Below are positions 51,057 through 58,990 of a stretch of DNA of 64,000 nucleotides, one piece after another. Source of the DNA: an uncultured Lachnospiraceae bacterium (lineage in GTDB: Bacteria > Bacillota > Clostridia > Lachnospirales > Lachnospiraceae); contig URQQ01000015.1 in NCBI GenBank assembly GCA_900549995.1, forward strand, positions 1 to 64,000, given 5' to 3'. Position numbers and translations under genes: made by a program. Numbering within the stretch: position 1 is the first letter of the stretch; each line of letters starts with the position of its first letter. A model generated the notes under the pieces. That model saw nothing but the letters and a program-made list of their open reading frames with translations, had not been told where the DNA came from and made no database searches.

Positions 51057-52481
51057 TTATGATTTCGAATCTGTGTCTGCAGGTTTTCTAAAAGTCCTTA
51101 CATAAAATACCACCATACATGCCGCCGCAAATAAAATTCCCGCAGGATATGCGATACTCTGAGAAATCCGAAATCCTTCATCTGCCATTAAAATATACGT
51201 GCTGCTTACTCCCGACATAAACATTGCCGGAAATGCCGCGATCAAAGATGCATTTTTCTTACAGTTTTTGTGAAGATATACTGCAGCCGCCCACAACGCA
51301 ATCATCGCCAGCGTCTGATTAGACCATGAAAAATATCTCCATACGACATCAAAATCCATTCTCGTGAGAACTGCTCCTACAAGCAGTAGCGGAATCGTAA
51401 GCAGCAATCGTTTCCTGATTCTGCCCTGATCCAGTTGAAACCAGTCCGCAAGTGTCAGTCTGGCACTGCGAAATGCGGTATCCCCCGATGTAATCGGGCA
51501 GATTACCACACCGATGACTGCCAGCGCCCCTCCCACAATTCCCAGCAGAGAGGTCGAGATGTTATACACTACTCCAGACTGTCCAAGCGTCGACAGTGCA
51601 TTTTGCAGTCCGCCGGTTGATCCATAGAAAGCCACCCCCGCAGCTGCCCAGATCAGCGCAATCACACCTTCGGCAATCATCGCCCCATAGAAAATCTTCC
51701 GCCCGTCTTTTTCCTTTTTCATACAGCGCGCCATCATCGGGGACTGGGTTGCATGGAAGCCCGACACCGCACCACAGGCCACCGTGACAAACATATACGG
51801 CCACACTGGTTTGCCGTCCGGATGAAGATTCGAAAGTGTAAGTTCCGGAATCTTGTATCCTTCGATAAATATCCCCCCTGCAATTCCAATGACCATCACG
51901 ATCAGAACGACGCCGAATACCGGATAAATCCTCCCGATCAGTTTATCAATCGGAAGCAGCGTTGCCAGCAGATAGTAAATAAGAATCACGACAACCCAGA
52001 ATGTCGTATTCAAAACTTCCGGCGTCAGCATTGCAATCAATGTTGCGGGACTCGTCACGAACACTGTGCCGACAAGAACAAGCAGAACTACGGAAAATAC
52101 ACGCATAACCTGCTTCATTCCCGTCCCCAGGTATTTGCCGACAATCTCCGAAATCGAAGCACCGCCCATACGGCAGGAGATCATCCCCGTCATATAGTCA
52201 TGCACTGCCCCTCCAAGGATACATCCAAATACGATCCACAGGAAAACAACCGGCCCAAACACTGCTCCCATCAGGGCACCAAAAATCGGGCCGGTTCCGG
52301 CAATATTCAAAAGCTGGATCAGAAATACCTTCCAGGTCGGCATTTCCACATAATCCACCCCGTCTGCCTGCGCAACCGCAGGCGTCTCCCTGTCATCCGG
52401 CTCGAAAATCCGTTCTGCCAGTTTTCCATACGTAAAATACCCCAGAATCAGTGCTGCAAATGCGATTAAAAATGTGATCAT
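51057..52481 (-). CDS. CstA-family carbon-starvation transporter
   Basis: 474 residues and about 12-14 hydrophobic segments. AGTGPIFGALMGAVFGPVVFLWIVFG and GAVHDYMTGMISCRMGGAS, then GAVSGFHATQSPMMARCMKKEKDGR, are CstA signatures. Family members take up pyruvate and small peptides during carbon limitation. It is at the short end of the family. GGGAGG precedes the ATG. With peptidases elsewhere in the window, peptide uptake is reasonable; with the lactate operon nearby, pyruvate is equally so. Confidence 0.88.
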   Translation of the reverse strand: MITFLIAFAALILGYFTYGKLAERIFEPDDRETPAVAQADGVDYVEMPTWKVFLIQLLNIAGTGPIFGALMGAVFGPVVFLWIVFGCILGGAVHDYMTGMISCRMGGASISEIVGKYLGTGMKQVMRVFSVVLLVLVGTVFVTSPATLIAMLTPEVLNTTFWVVVILIYYLLATLLPIDKLIGRIYPVFGVVLIVMVIGIAGGIFIEGYKIPELTLSNLHPDGKPVWPYMFVTVACGAVSGFHATQSPMMARCMKKEKDGRKIFYGAMIAEGVIALIWAAAGVAFYGSTGGLQNALSTLGQSGVVYNISTSLLGIVGGALAVIGVVICPITSGDTAFRSARLTLADWFQLDQGRIRKRLLLTIPLLLVGAVLTRMDFDVVWRYFSWSNQTLAMIALWAAAVYLHKNCKKNASLIAAFPAMFMSGVSSTYILMADEGFRISQSIAYPAGILFAAACMVVFYVRTFRKPADTDSKS

Positions 52482-52570
52482 TATTCCCTCCCAGTTATGT
52501 TCACATTGTCTTATTTACAATATATGCAAAACTCCGGTTTCTGCCAGTTGTCCTTTTGCACATAATTATA

Positions 52571-52599
52571 TTGACATTCGTCTTCGGAAGGAATATGAT
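52571..52599 (+). promoter_or_regulatory. Consensus promoter of the SPFH gene
   Basis: TTGACA (52571-52576), 17-bp spacer, TATGAT (52594-52599), 54 nt before the start. Confidence 0.85.
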
Positions 52600-52653
52600 A
52601 ATGATATCAAAATAATATCATTTTATTACACATCCCAAAGGAGGGGTACTGCT

Positions 52654-53649
52654 ATGAAAAACGAACATAAAAATTTTAAAGAAGAAAAAATCTTGACACC
52701 AAAAAGTGGAATGGGTATGCTGATTCTTGGGATTCTGGGGATAATTGTAAGTGTTTTTCTCTTCATTTTTGGTTTTGCCGGATTGGATAATGTCTTTTAC
52801 TCCGTCGGAATTACCATCCTGATTGAGCTTTTGGCCATTGTACTGATCACAGTTTCCATCATCGGCTTCTGCGGCCTGCATGTCATCAATCCGAACGAAG
52901 CGCTTGTACTTGCATTATTCGGTAACTACTATGGAACGTTGAAGAAAGACGGTTTCTTCTGGGTAAATCCATTCTGTACTGCAATTAACCCAACCGTCAA
53001 AGATTACGCACCGGTCATTAATAAAAACGGTGTCCCAAGCGGTGGTGTGAAAACTTCTGCCAAAAAAGTTTCCCTGAAGACGATGACGCTGAACAATGAG
53101 AAACAGAAAGTGAACGACGAACTCGGCAATCCGATCGAAATCGGCGCAGTTGTCATCTGGAAAGTAGAGAATGCGACAAAGGCCGTCATCAATGTGGAGA
53201 ATTATAAAAGCTATCTTTCCATTCAGTGCGATTCCATTATCCGTAATACCGCACGCCGTTATCCTTACGACAAGAGCGAGGCCGGAGATGAGAAATCATT
53301 AAGAGGAAGCAGCCAGGAGATCGCAGACACAATGTCCACTGAACTTCAGGAAAAAGTGATAAATGCCGGAATCAAAATTATAGAGGTTCGCATCACTCAC
53401 CTCTCCTATGCTCCGGAGATCGCTTCCGCAATGCTTCAGAGACAGCAGGCTGAGGCAATCATCGATGCCCGCCAGAAAATTGTAGAAGGTGCAGTCAGCA
53501 TGGTAGAAATGGCACTGGATAAATTAAATGAGAACAATATCGTCGAACTCGACGAGGAACGAAAAGCCGCAATGGTCAGCAATCTGCTTGTCATCCTCTG
53601 CGGCAACAAAGACGCTCAGCCTATCGTAAACAGCGGTTCCCTTTACTAA
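52654..53649 (+). CDS. SPFH/Band 7 (prohibitin-like) membrane protein
   Basis: 331 residues. Two membrane segments at about 18-75, then the SPFH domain from HVINPNEALVLALFGNYYGTL to about 270. VNDELGNPIEIGAVVIWKV and DSIIRNTARRYPYD are typical, as is the coiled-coil flank AMLQRQQAEAIIDARQKIVEGAV. Such proteins scaffold membrane microdomains and associate with proteases. ATG 52654 is preceded by AAAGGAGG; the longer frame to 52474 runs through the promoter. A ribbon-helix-helix gene follows 105 nt later, an arrangement I recall from related genomes. Confidence 0.9.
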   Translation: MKNEHKNFKEEKILTPKSGMGMLILGILGIIVSVFLFIFGFAGLDNVFYSVGITILIELLAIVLITVSIIGFCGLHVINPNEALVLALFGNYYGTLKKDGFFWVNPFCTAINPTVKDYAPVINKNGVPSGGVKTSAKKVSLKTMTLNNEKQKVNDELGNPIEIGAVVIWKVENATKAVINVENYKSYLSIQCDSIIRNTARRYPYDKSEAGDEKSLRGSSQEIADTMSTELQEKVINAGIKIIEVRITHLSYAPEIASAMLQRQQAEAIIDARQKIVEGAVSMVEMALDKLNENNIVELDEERKAAMVSNLLVILCGNKDAQPIVNSGSLY

Positions 53650-53754
53650 TTACGATAAGACGTCTTTACGAAAAAACCAGGGGGCAAAAGACAGTTTGCC
53701 TCCGGTATCAGAAAAAGATATTTCACTAAATCTGCAGAAAGGCGATGGATAACC

Positions 53755-53931
53755 TTGGACGAAAAAAATAAAAACACTGGTAAAAGTGCACCAAAAAAGC
53801 AGGTACCTCTACGGCTGTCCGCCTCCCTCTGGAATGATCTCGCCCAGTGGGCTGAGGACGATTTCCGCTCTGTCAACGGACAGATCGAGTACCTGCTTAC
53901 GGAATGTGTAAAGCATCATAAAAAGAAATAA
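53755..53931 (+). CDS. Small ribbon-helix-helix protein downstream of SPFH
   Basis: 58 residues from a TTG start, with AAAGGCG about 10 nt upstream. KKQVPLRLSASLWNDLAQ forms the beta strand and first helix of an Arc/MetJ-type fold, and AEDDFRSVNGQIEYLLTECV the second helix, with the Arc-like SVNGQIEYLL pattern. A Lys-rich tail ends the protein. It probably binds DNA as a dimer and may autoregulate the SPFH operon. An ATG at 53745 is in another frame and stops after eight codons, so the TTG start or an upstream frame slip are the options. Confidence 0.72.
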   Translation: MDEKNKNTGKSAPKKQVPLRLSASLWNDLAQWAEDDFRSVNGQIEYLLTECVKHHKKK

Positions 53932-53962
53932 TCTCCCCTGTATTTCCGTATATGTTTCCAAA

Positions 53963-55591
53963 CTAATAAAAGAGAAGGGCTGTCATGATGATCAGAACAT
54001 ATATTGCAAGCGGAATCATGTTCCACGCAATAATCTTCCCCTCATTACCGGCAGCTCCGGTTGCTGAAGTTACAGCCACCACATTGTTCATGCAGACCAT
54101 ATTTCCCAAAGCGCCCCCTGCTATCTGCAGTGCAATCACCAATGCAGGATCAAGCCCCAGCGTCTGTGCTACATGGAACTGGAGCGGTGCGAACATCAGA
54201 CAGGATACTGTGCAGGACCCGGATACAAAGGCTCCCAGTACTCCAATCAGCGGCGCCACCAGCAGATAATAGCTTCCTGTGACATCCACAATTCCATTGG
54301 CAATGAGAGACAGCATACTCTCCATCCCTGAGTGGTTATAATCCGTGTTGGACAAAAGCTGTACCATCGCCATCCCAAATAAAAGCGCCAGTGTCAGCGG
54401 TTTTATCTTGATAAAAGTCTCCTTCACTATCGATTTTGTCTGCCTCTTATTCAGACGGAAGAAGAAAATAAGCAGAACCCCCACCAGCAGAAACGGAATA
54501 ATCCCGGGATTGTACGCCCAGTCGAATGTATAATCGATCCCTTCCACGCCTCGAACCGATATTTTGGTATAAGCAAGTGACTTTAAAAAATCTTTTATCT
54601 TAAGTGCTGGAATTCTCGTAATCAGAAGGATGACACCAATACAGATATAGGGCATCCATGCCCAGACAAGCGTCATCTCCCGCACGCGTCCTTCTTCCGG
54701 TATGAAAGATACAGACTCTGCTTCTTTTCTGACAGTCTCTCTCTGATTCTCAGGGAAATCCCACACATACTCCGGTACAAAGATCCCCATCTTCGCGGCC
54801 CCTATTACAATTCCCATTCCAATCAGCGAACCAATCACCGTCGGAAATTCCGCTCCCACAAATCTTGCCAGCAGTACATAAGGAAGCACAAATGCCAGCC
54901 CCGCCAACAGCGTAAAAGGAATCATTTCCAGCACAGAGCGAAGTCTCCGCTTCTTTGAATACCCAAAAACCAGCATAAGAATCATGAGAAGCGGTATAAA
55001 AATTCCCCCGATTCCCAGAAGGAATGCCAGATTGGACGTCATGCTCTCTTCAAATGCCTGTACACTTGTCCCTGTAATTCCCTCCTGTATGAGAGTTACC
55101 GTTGTTGTCACAGGTGTTGCCACCGCCCCAAACGCTACCGGTGTACTGTTGGCAATCAGCGCCACCGTACAGGCAGCTACAGGCGGGAACCCAAGTCCGG
55201 TCAGCAGAGGCGCCGCAAGGGCTGCCGGTGTTCCAAACCCTGCACTTCCTTCCAGAAAAGCCCCAAAGAGCCATGCAATCATAATTGCCTGGATACGCCT
55301 GTCATTCGAAATGCTGGAGAACCCGCGGCTGATCGCATCGATGGCTCCTCCCGCCTTCATGACATTCAGCAGGAAGATTGCTCCTCCGAAGATAAATACC
55401 ATATTTATCGTCTTAAAAACCCCCGTCATCATATAACCGAACGCAACATGGAACTCCATTTTCCAGACACAGACAGCCAGGATACTGCAGACGATAAAAG
55501 AAACCGCCATCACAGTATAGGCTTTCCATCTGCCAGACAGCATCAATATGACTGCCAGAAGAATCGGCAGCGAAGCTAAAAATATATACAT
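53963..55591 (-). CDS. lctP: Lactate permease
   Basis: 542 residues with 13-14 hydrophobic segments of the LctP family. GAIFLLNVMKAGGAIDAISRGFSS, AWLFGAFLEGSAGFGTPAALAAPLL and GALGNMVCMNNVVAVTSATG are strongly conserved blocks. It imports L- or D-lactate with protons. ATG 55591 lies one base after the TGA of the dehydrogenase gene, and that gene's end supplies the purine-rich ribosome site. It corresponds to lctE of the Acetobacterium lct operon and ends the six-gene unit. Confidence 0.93.
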   Translation of the reverse strand: MYIFLASLPILLAVILMLSGRWKAYTVMAVSFIVCSILAVCVWKMEFHVAFGYMMTGVFKTINMVFIFGGAIFLLNVMKAGGAIDAISRGFSSISNDRRIQAIMIAWLFGAFLEGSAGFGTPAALAAPLLTGLGFPPVAACTVALIANSTPVAFGAVATPVTTTVTLIQEGITGTSVQAFEESMTSNLAFLLGIGGIFIPLLMILMLVFGYSKKRRLRSVLEMIPFTLLAGLAFVLPYVLLARFVGAEFPTVIGSLIGMGIVIGAAKMGIFVPEYVWDFPENQRETVRKEAESVSFIPEEGRVREMTLVWAWMPYICIGVILLITRIPALKIKDFLKSLAYTKISVRGVEGIDYTFDWAYNPGIIPFLLVGVLLIFFFRLNKRQTKSIVKETFIKIKPLTLALLFGMAMVQLLSNTDYNHSGMESMLSLIANGIVDVTGSYYLLVAPLIGVLGAFVSGSCTVSCLMFAPLQFHVAQTLGLDPALVIALQIAGGALGNMVCMNNVVAVTSATGAAGNEGKIIAWNMIPLAIYVLIIMTALLFY

Positions 55592-55592
55592 C

Positions 55593-56999
55593 TCAAATCT
55601 CTCTCTTTCTGTCACACACTTTGCCCGGATTCAGGATATGGTTTGGATCGAAAACTGCTTTGATTCCACGCATCAAAGTCAGCTGCACATCCTTAAGCTG
55701 TTCTTCCATATATCTTCGCTTCGCCCATCCAATCCCATGTTCTCCGGATACAAGTCCCCCCATAGATGCAGCTTTCTGGTACATTTTCTCAAAACAGTCC
55801 AAAAGTTTTTCTTCCCATATTCCATCTGGGATACTATCCCTGCATAGATAGACATGAAGGTTCCCATCACCCGCATGTCCAAAACTCAGAATCCGTATGC
55901 CCGTATCCTCTGCCATGTCATGTACAAAATGCAGAAAACGGGCAACACAGTTTACTGGCACCACCACATCGCACTCATCCATCTCCGTCGTAGAAGCTTT
56001 GATTCCTTCCAGAAACGCGCCTCTCGCAGACCAGACAGAATCTTTCCGTTCCTTCGTATCTACAAGATAGGCGTCTAGTGCCCCCTGCAAGAGACATTGC
56101 TGTGCAAGCTGGTCAAGATCCTGTCCGGTACGCTCTTTGCTGCTTCCGTCTGCCGTCAGCAGAAGATACGCATCACTCCCGGAATCCGGGAATTTCTTCC
56201 CCAGATAGTTCTCCGCGCACAGGATGACTTCCCTGTCCATATACTCCACAGCAGTGGGGGTATGATTAGACCTAAGAATCGCCGGAACCGCCTGGATTGC
56301 AGCATCCATAGATGCAAACGGCACGAGAAGGCTCATCGAACAGGCCGGCAGCGGAACAAGCCTGAGTGTTGCTTCTGCCACCACCGCAAGCGTCCCTTCA
56401 CTTCCGATCACCAGGTCTTTCAGACTATACCCCGTACTGTTTTTTGCCACATTTCCTCCCAGCATCTGTACGGTTCCATCTGAAAGGACTACCTTCAGGC
56501 TGCGGACATAATCTCTGGTCACTCCATATTTTACCGCTCTCATTCCCCCGGCATTTGTACTGATATTTCCCCCGATTGTCGCTGATTTTTCTCCAGGATC
56601 CGGCGGATATAAAAATCCTTCCGTTTCCACAAACTCTGCCAGGTCCATCAGCAGAACCCCTGGCTGCACGGTCACCGAAGCTGTCTCTTTTTCCAGCTTA
56701 AGAATCTGGTTCATTCCAGTCATATCCAGCACAATTCCGCCGTATACTGCAACCGCACCTCCCACCAGTCCTGTACCTGAACCGCGCACCACAACTGGAA
56801 TTCTTTTCTCATTTGCATATGCCATGATACTGGAGATCTCCCCGGTTGTCAGTACCTTTACCACAGCTTCCGGGGCCCCTTCAATCTGCCCCATCTCATC
56901 ATGCCAGTATTCCTCCTGGATCTCTTTTCCCGTCATCACTCTGGACGGGGCAGCCGTTTCCAGAAACCTGACGTCTTCTTCTGTTAATTTATGATACAT
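55593..56999 (-). CDS. lctD: FAD-dependent lactate dehydrogenase of the electron-bifurcating complex
   Basis: 468 residues of the GlcD/vanillyl-alcohol oxidase fold. FAD-PCMH segment PVVVRGSGTGLVGGAVAVYGGIVLDM, GGNISTNAGGMRAVKYG and GSEGTLAVV; C-terminal cap with FGHAGDGNLHVYLCRD, GEHGIGWAKRRYM and LNPGKVCD. It oxidises lactate to pyruvate and passes electrons to the Etf pair encoded upstream, as in A. woodii LctBCD, where NAD reduction is driven by concurrent ferredoxin oxidation. The ATG overlaps the etfA-like stop by 11 nt. Confidence 0.92.
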   Translation of the reverse strand: MYHKLTEEDVRFLETAAPSRVMTGKEIQEEYWHDEMGQIEGAPEAVVKVLTTGEISSIMAYANEKRIPVVVRGSGTGLVGGAVAVYGGIVLDMTGMNQILKLEKETASVTVQPGVLLMDLAEFVETEGFLYPPDPGEKSATIGGNISTNAGGMRAVKYGVTRDYVRSLKVVLSDGTVQMLGGNVAKNSTGYSLKDLVIGSEGTLAVVAEATLRLVPLPACSMSLLVPFASMDAAIQAVPAILRSNHTPTAVEYMDREVILCAENYLGKKFPDSGSDAYLLLTADGSSKERTGQDLDQLAQQCLLQGALDAYLVDTKERKDSVWSARGAFLEGIKASTTEMDECDVVVPVNCVARFLHFVHDMAEDTGIRILSFGHAGDGNLHVYLCRDSIPDGIWEEKLLDCFEKMYQKAASMGGLVSGEHGIGWAKRRYMEEQLKDVQLTLMRGIKAVFDPNHILNPGKVCDRKREI

Positions 57000-58191
57000 G
57001 CGGCATATCTCCCTTCATTTTCTCCATAAGCCGGGGCAGAATCTCATAGATATCCGCCACAACCCCATAGTTGGCGATGTCGAAAATAGGTGCTGTTTTA
57101 TCCGTATTGACCGCAATGATCATGTCACACCCTTTCATTCCTGCTGTAAACTGCACAGACCCAGAGATTCCCAGTGTGATGATCACTTTGGCACTGACCG
57201 TTCTGCCGGAGAGGCCGATCTGCCGCTTCGGCCCAAACCACCCTTTCTCCACAAGCGGCCTCGTACAGGCAATCTGTGCACCGATGTGTTCTGCAAATTC
57301 TTCAATCACCGAAAGATCCGACTGGCTTTTGACGCCCTTTCCCACCGCAACAATAATCTCCGCATCCGAAATATCTATTTCCTTTGGTTTCTCTGTCACT
57401 TCCAGAAGTTCCAGCCTGCTTTTTCTTTGTTCACTCGCAAGTTCCATATGAATCACCCTTGCATCACTGGCTGGCTTTTTGCATACCGCATTAAAAATGC
57501 CAGGACGGACAGTACAAAACTGCGGCCTGGTACCTGGTGTTATGATCTCTGCCATAATATTTCCGCCAAATGCGGGGCGTATCTGGCGTAAATCCGTATT
57601 TTCCTTCATCTCAAGACTTGTACAGTCTGCCGTAAGCCCTGTCCGAAATCTGGCCGCTGCCTTCGGTGCCAGCGATCTCCCCTGAACTGTGCCGCCTACA
57701 AGAACCGAAGACGGCTGTACTTTCCGTATGAAATCTTCCAAGGCATTCGTATAAGTATCAACATGGAATTCTTTGAGCTCAGCATAGTCATACACATATA
57801 CCCGGTCCGCTCCATATTGAAGCAGTGTCTCTGCTGCTTTCTCTGTCTGATATCCCACCAGAACTGCATAGATGGGATGCCCGGTTACTTTGGCTAATTC
57901 TCCGGCCTTTGTCAAAAGCTGAGGTCCGGACGGAAGAAGCTGGCCCCCGTACTGCTCTGCATAGACTGCAATCCCATTCCACTCTTCTTTCTTTACCGCT
58001 GTCTTCCCAGTCTCCTGCAAGATCAATGCACCGTCACTGCTCTTTAAGCACGCCCTGCACATTTTGCATTTTTCCCGGTCAAGAAACAGTTCTCCCTTCT
58101 CCTCATATAGCGCATGAAAGGGGCAGAGGGATACCAGCTGTTCGATTTTTTCTTCTGTCAAACGTTCCTGTTTTATTATGATTTCTGTCAC
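56989..58191 (-). CDS. lctC: Electron-transfer flavoprotein alpha subunit with N-terminal [4Fe-4S] domain
   Basis: 400 residues. The N-terminal ferredoxin-like module has C23, C42, C45 and C48 (LCPFH and CKMCRAC), enough for one cluster. The Etf-alpha Rossmann-like domain follows, then the C-terminal FAD domain with LSGRTVSAKVIITLGISGSVQF and VNTDKTAPIFDIANYG. The Fe-S extension distinguishes the lactate-bifurcating LctC type from ordinary EtfA. The gene begins 10 nt after etfB and overlaps the dehydrogenase gene. Confidence 0.92.
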   Translation of the reverse strand: MTEIIIKQERLTEEKIEQLVSLCPFHALYEEKGELFLDREKCKMCRACLKSSDGALILQETGKTAVKKEEWNGIAVYAEQYGGQLLPSGPQLLTKAGELAKVTGHPIYAVLVGYQTEKAAETLLQYGADRVYVYDYAELKEFHVDTYTNALEDFIRKVQPSSVLVGGTVQGRSLAPKAAARFRTGLTADCTSLEMKENTDLRQIRPAFGGNIMAEIITPGTRPQFCTVRPGIFNAVCKKPASDARVIHMELASEQRKSRLELLEVTEKPKEIDISDAEIIVAVGKGVKSQSDLSVIEEFAEHIGAQIACTRPLVEKGWFGPKRQIGLSGRTVSAKVIITLGISGSVQFTAGMKGCDMIIAVNTDKTAPIFDIANYGVVADIYEILPRLMEKMKGDMPHVS

Positions 58192-58201
58192 TTTTTCCCT
58201 C

Positions 58202-58990
58202 CTATACCAGCTTTACTTCTTCTAACAGATGATACAATGTATCAGCCATCTCCGGTGCTGTTCCTGTCAGCAGTTTTTTCTCTTTTTTCCTCTCCGGCTG
58301 AAAGATACGTACGACCTGCGTCGGAGATGCCTCCAACCCATAATGGTCCGGATTCTGATCGTCAAGATCCTCTATGGTGAGTCTGTGAAGCCTCTTCTCC
58401 TGATACTGCTGTTTTCTCCGGTAAGACGGAAGCCGGGGCGTATTGATACGATCCCCGGTACATAACAGACAGGGAAGCGGAAGTTTCTCCACCCGGATAT
58501 GCTCTTCTGTACTCGTCCTTACAACGATCTGTCCTGGTTCCACAATATCCGCCGACGTTACATGCGTCGTATGAGGAAGGTCCAGCCATTCCGCCAGCTC
58601 TACACCGACCTGCGCTGTATCTCCATCCGTTGTCTGCCTGCCGCACATAACCAGATCTGCCTCTCCGGTCTTTTTCACAGCCTGTGATAATGCGTAGCTG
58701 GTGGCAAGGACATCGGACCCGGCAAATGCCGGGCCGCTGATGATCCATCCTTCATCTGCTCCCATATAAATCGTCTCCAGCACCGCTTCTTCTGCCTGCG
58801 CAGGTCCCATAGTCAGTGTCTGTACTGTTCCGCCAAACCGTTCTCTCAAGGTGAGCGCCAGTTCAACTGCGTACAGATCATATGGATTCAGCTTACTGTC
58901 AGCCCCCTCCCTCCTGAGTACGCCTGTCTTTGGATCTGTTGTCACCTGATTCGATTCCGGCACCTGTTTCATACATACTAATATATTCAT
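58202..58990 (-). CDS. lctB: Electron-transfer flavoprotein beta subunit (bifurcating)
   Basis: 262 residues. MNILVCMKQVPES at the N-terminus, LNPYDLYAVELAL, and the Etf-beta signature around LVMCGRQTTDGDTAQVGVELAEWLDLP. In bifurcating Etf complexes this subunit holds the flavin that splits electrons between NAD and ferredoxin. Its ATG overlaps the TGA of the upstream nucleotidase gene as ATGA, and only a weak GGAAAAG site is present, so translation probably depends on coupling. Confidence 0.92.
   Translation of the reverse strand: MNILVCMKQVPESNQVTTDPKTGVLRREGADSKLNPYDLYAVELALTLRERFGGTVQTLTMGPAQAEEAVLETIYMGADEGWIISGPAFAGSDVLATSYALSQAVKKTGEADLVMCGRQTTDGDTAQVGVELAEWLDLPHTTHVTSADIVEPGQIVVRTSTEEHIRVEKLPLPCLLCTGDRINTPRLPSYRRKQQYQEKRLHRLTIEDLDDQNPDHYGLEASPTQVVRIFQPERKKEKKLLTGTAPEMADTLYHLLEEVKLV

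Noticed and set aside
51753..52469. 238-aa His/Arg/Asn-rich frame opposite cstA
   Set aside because: Composition typical of an antisense shadow of a membrane protein gene.
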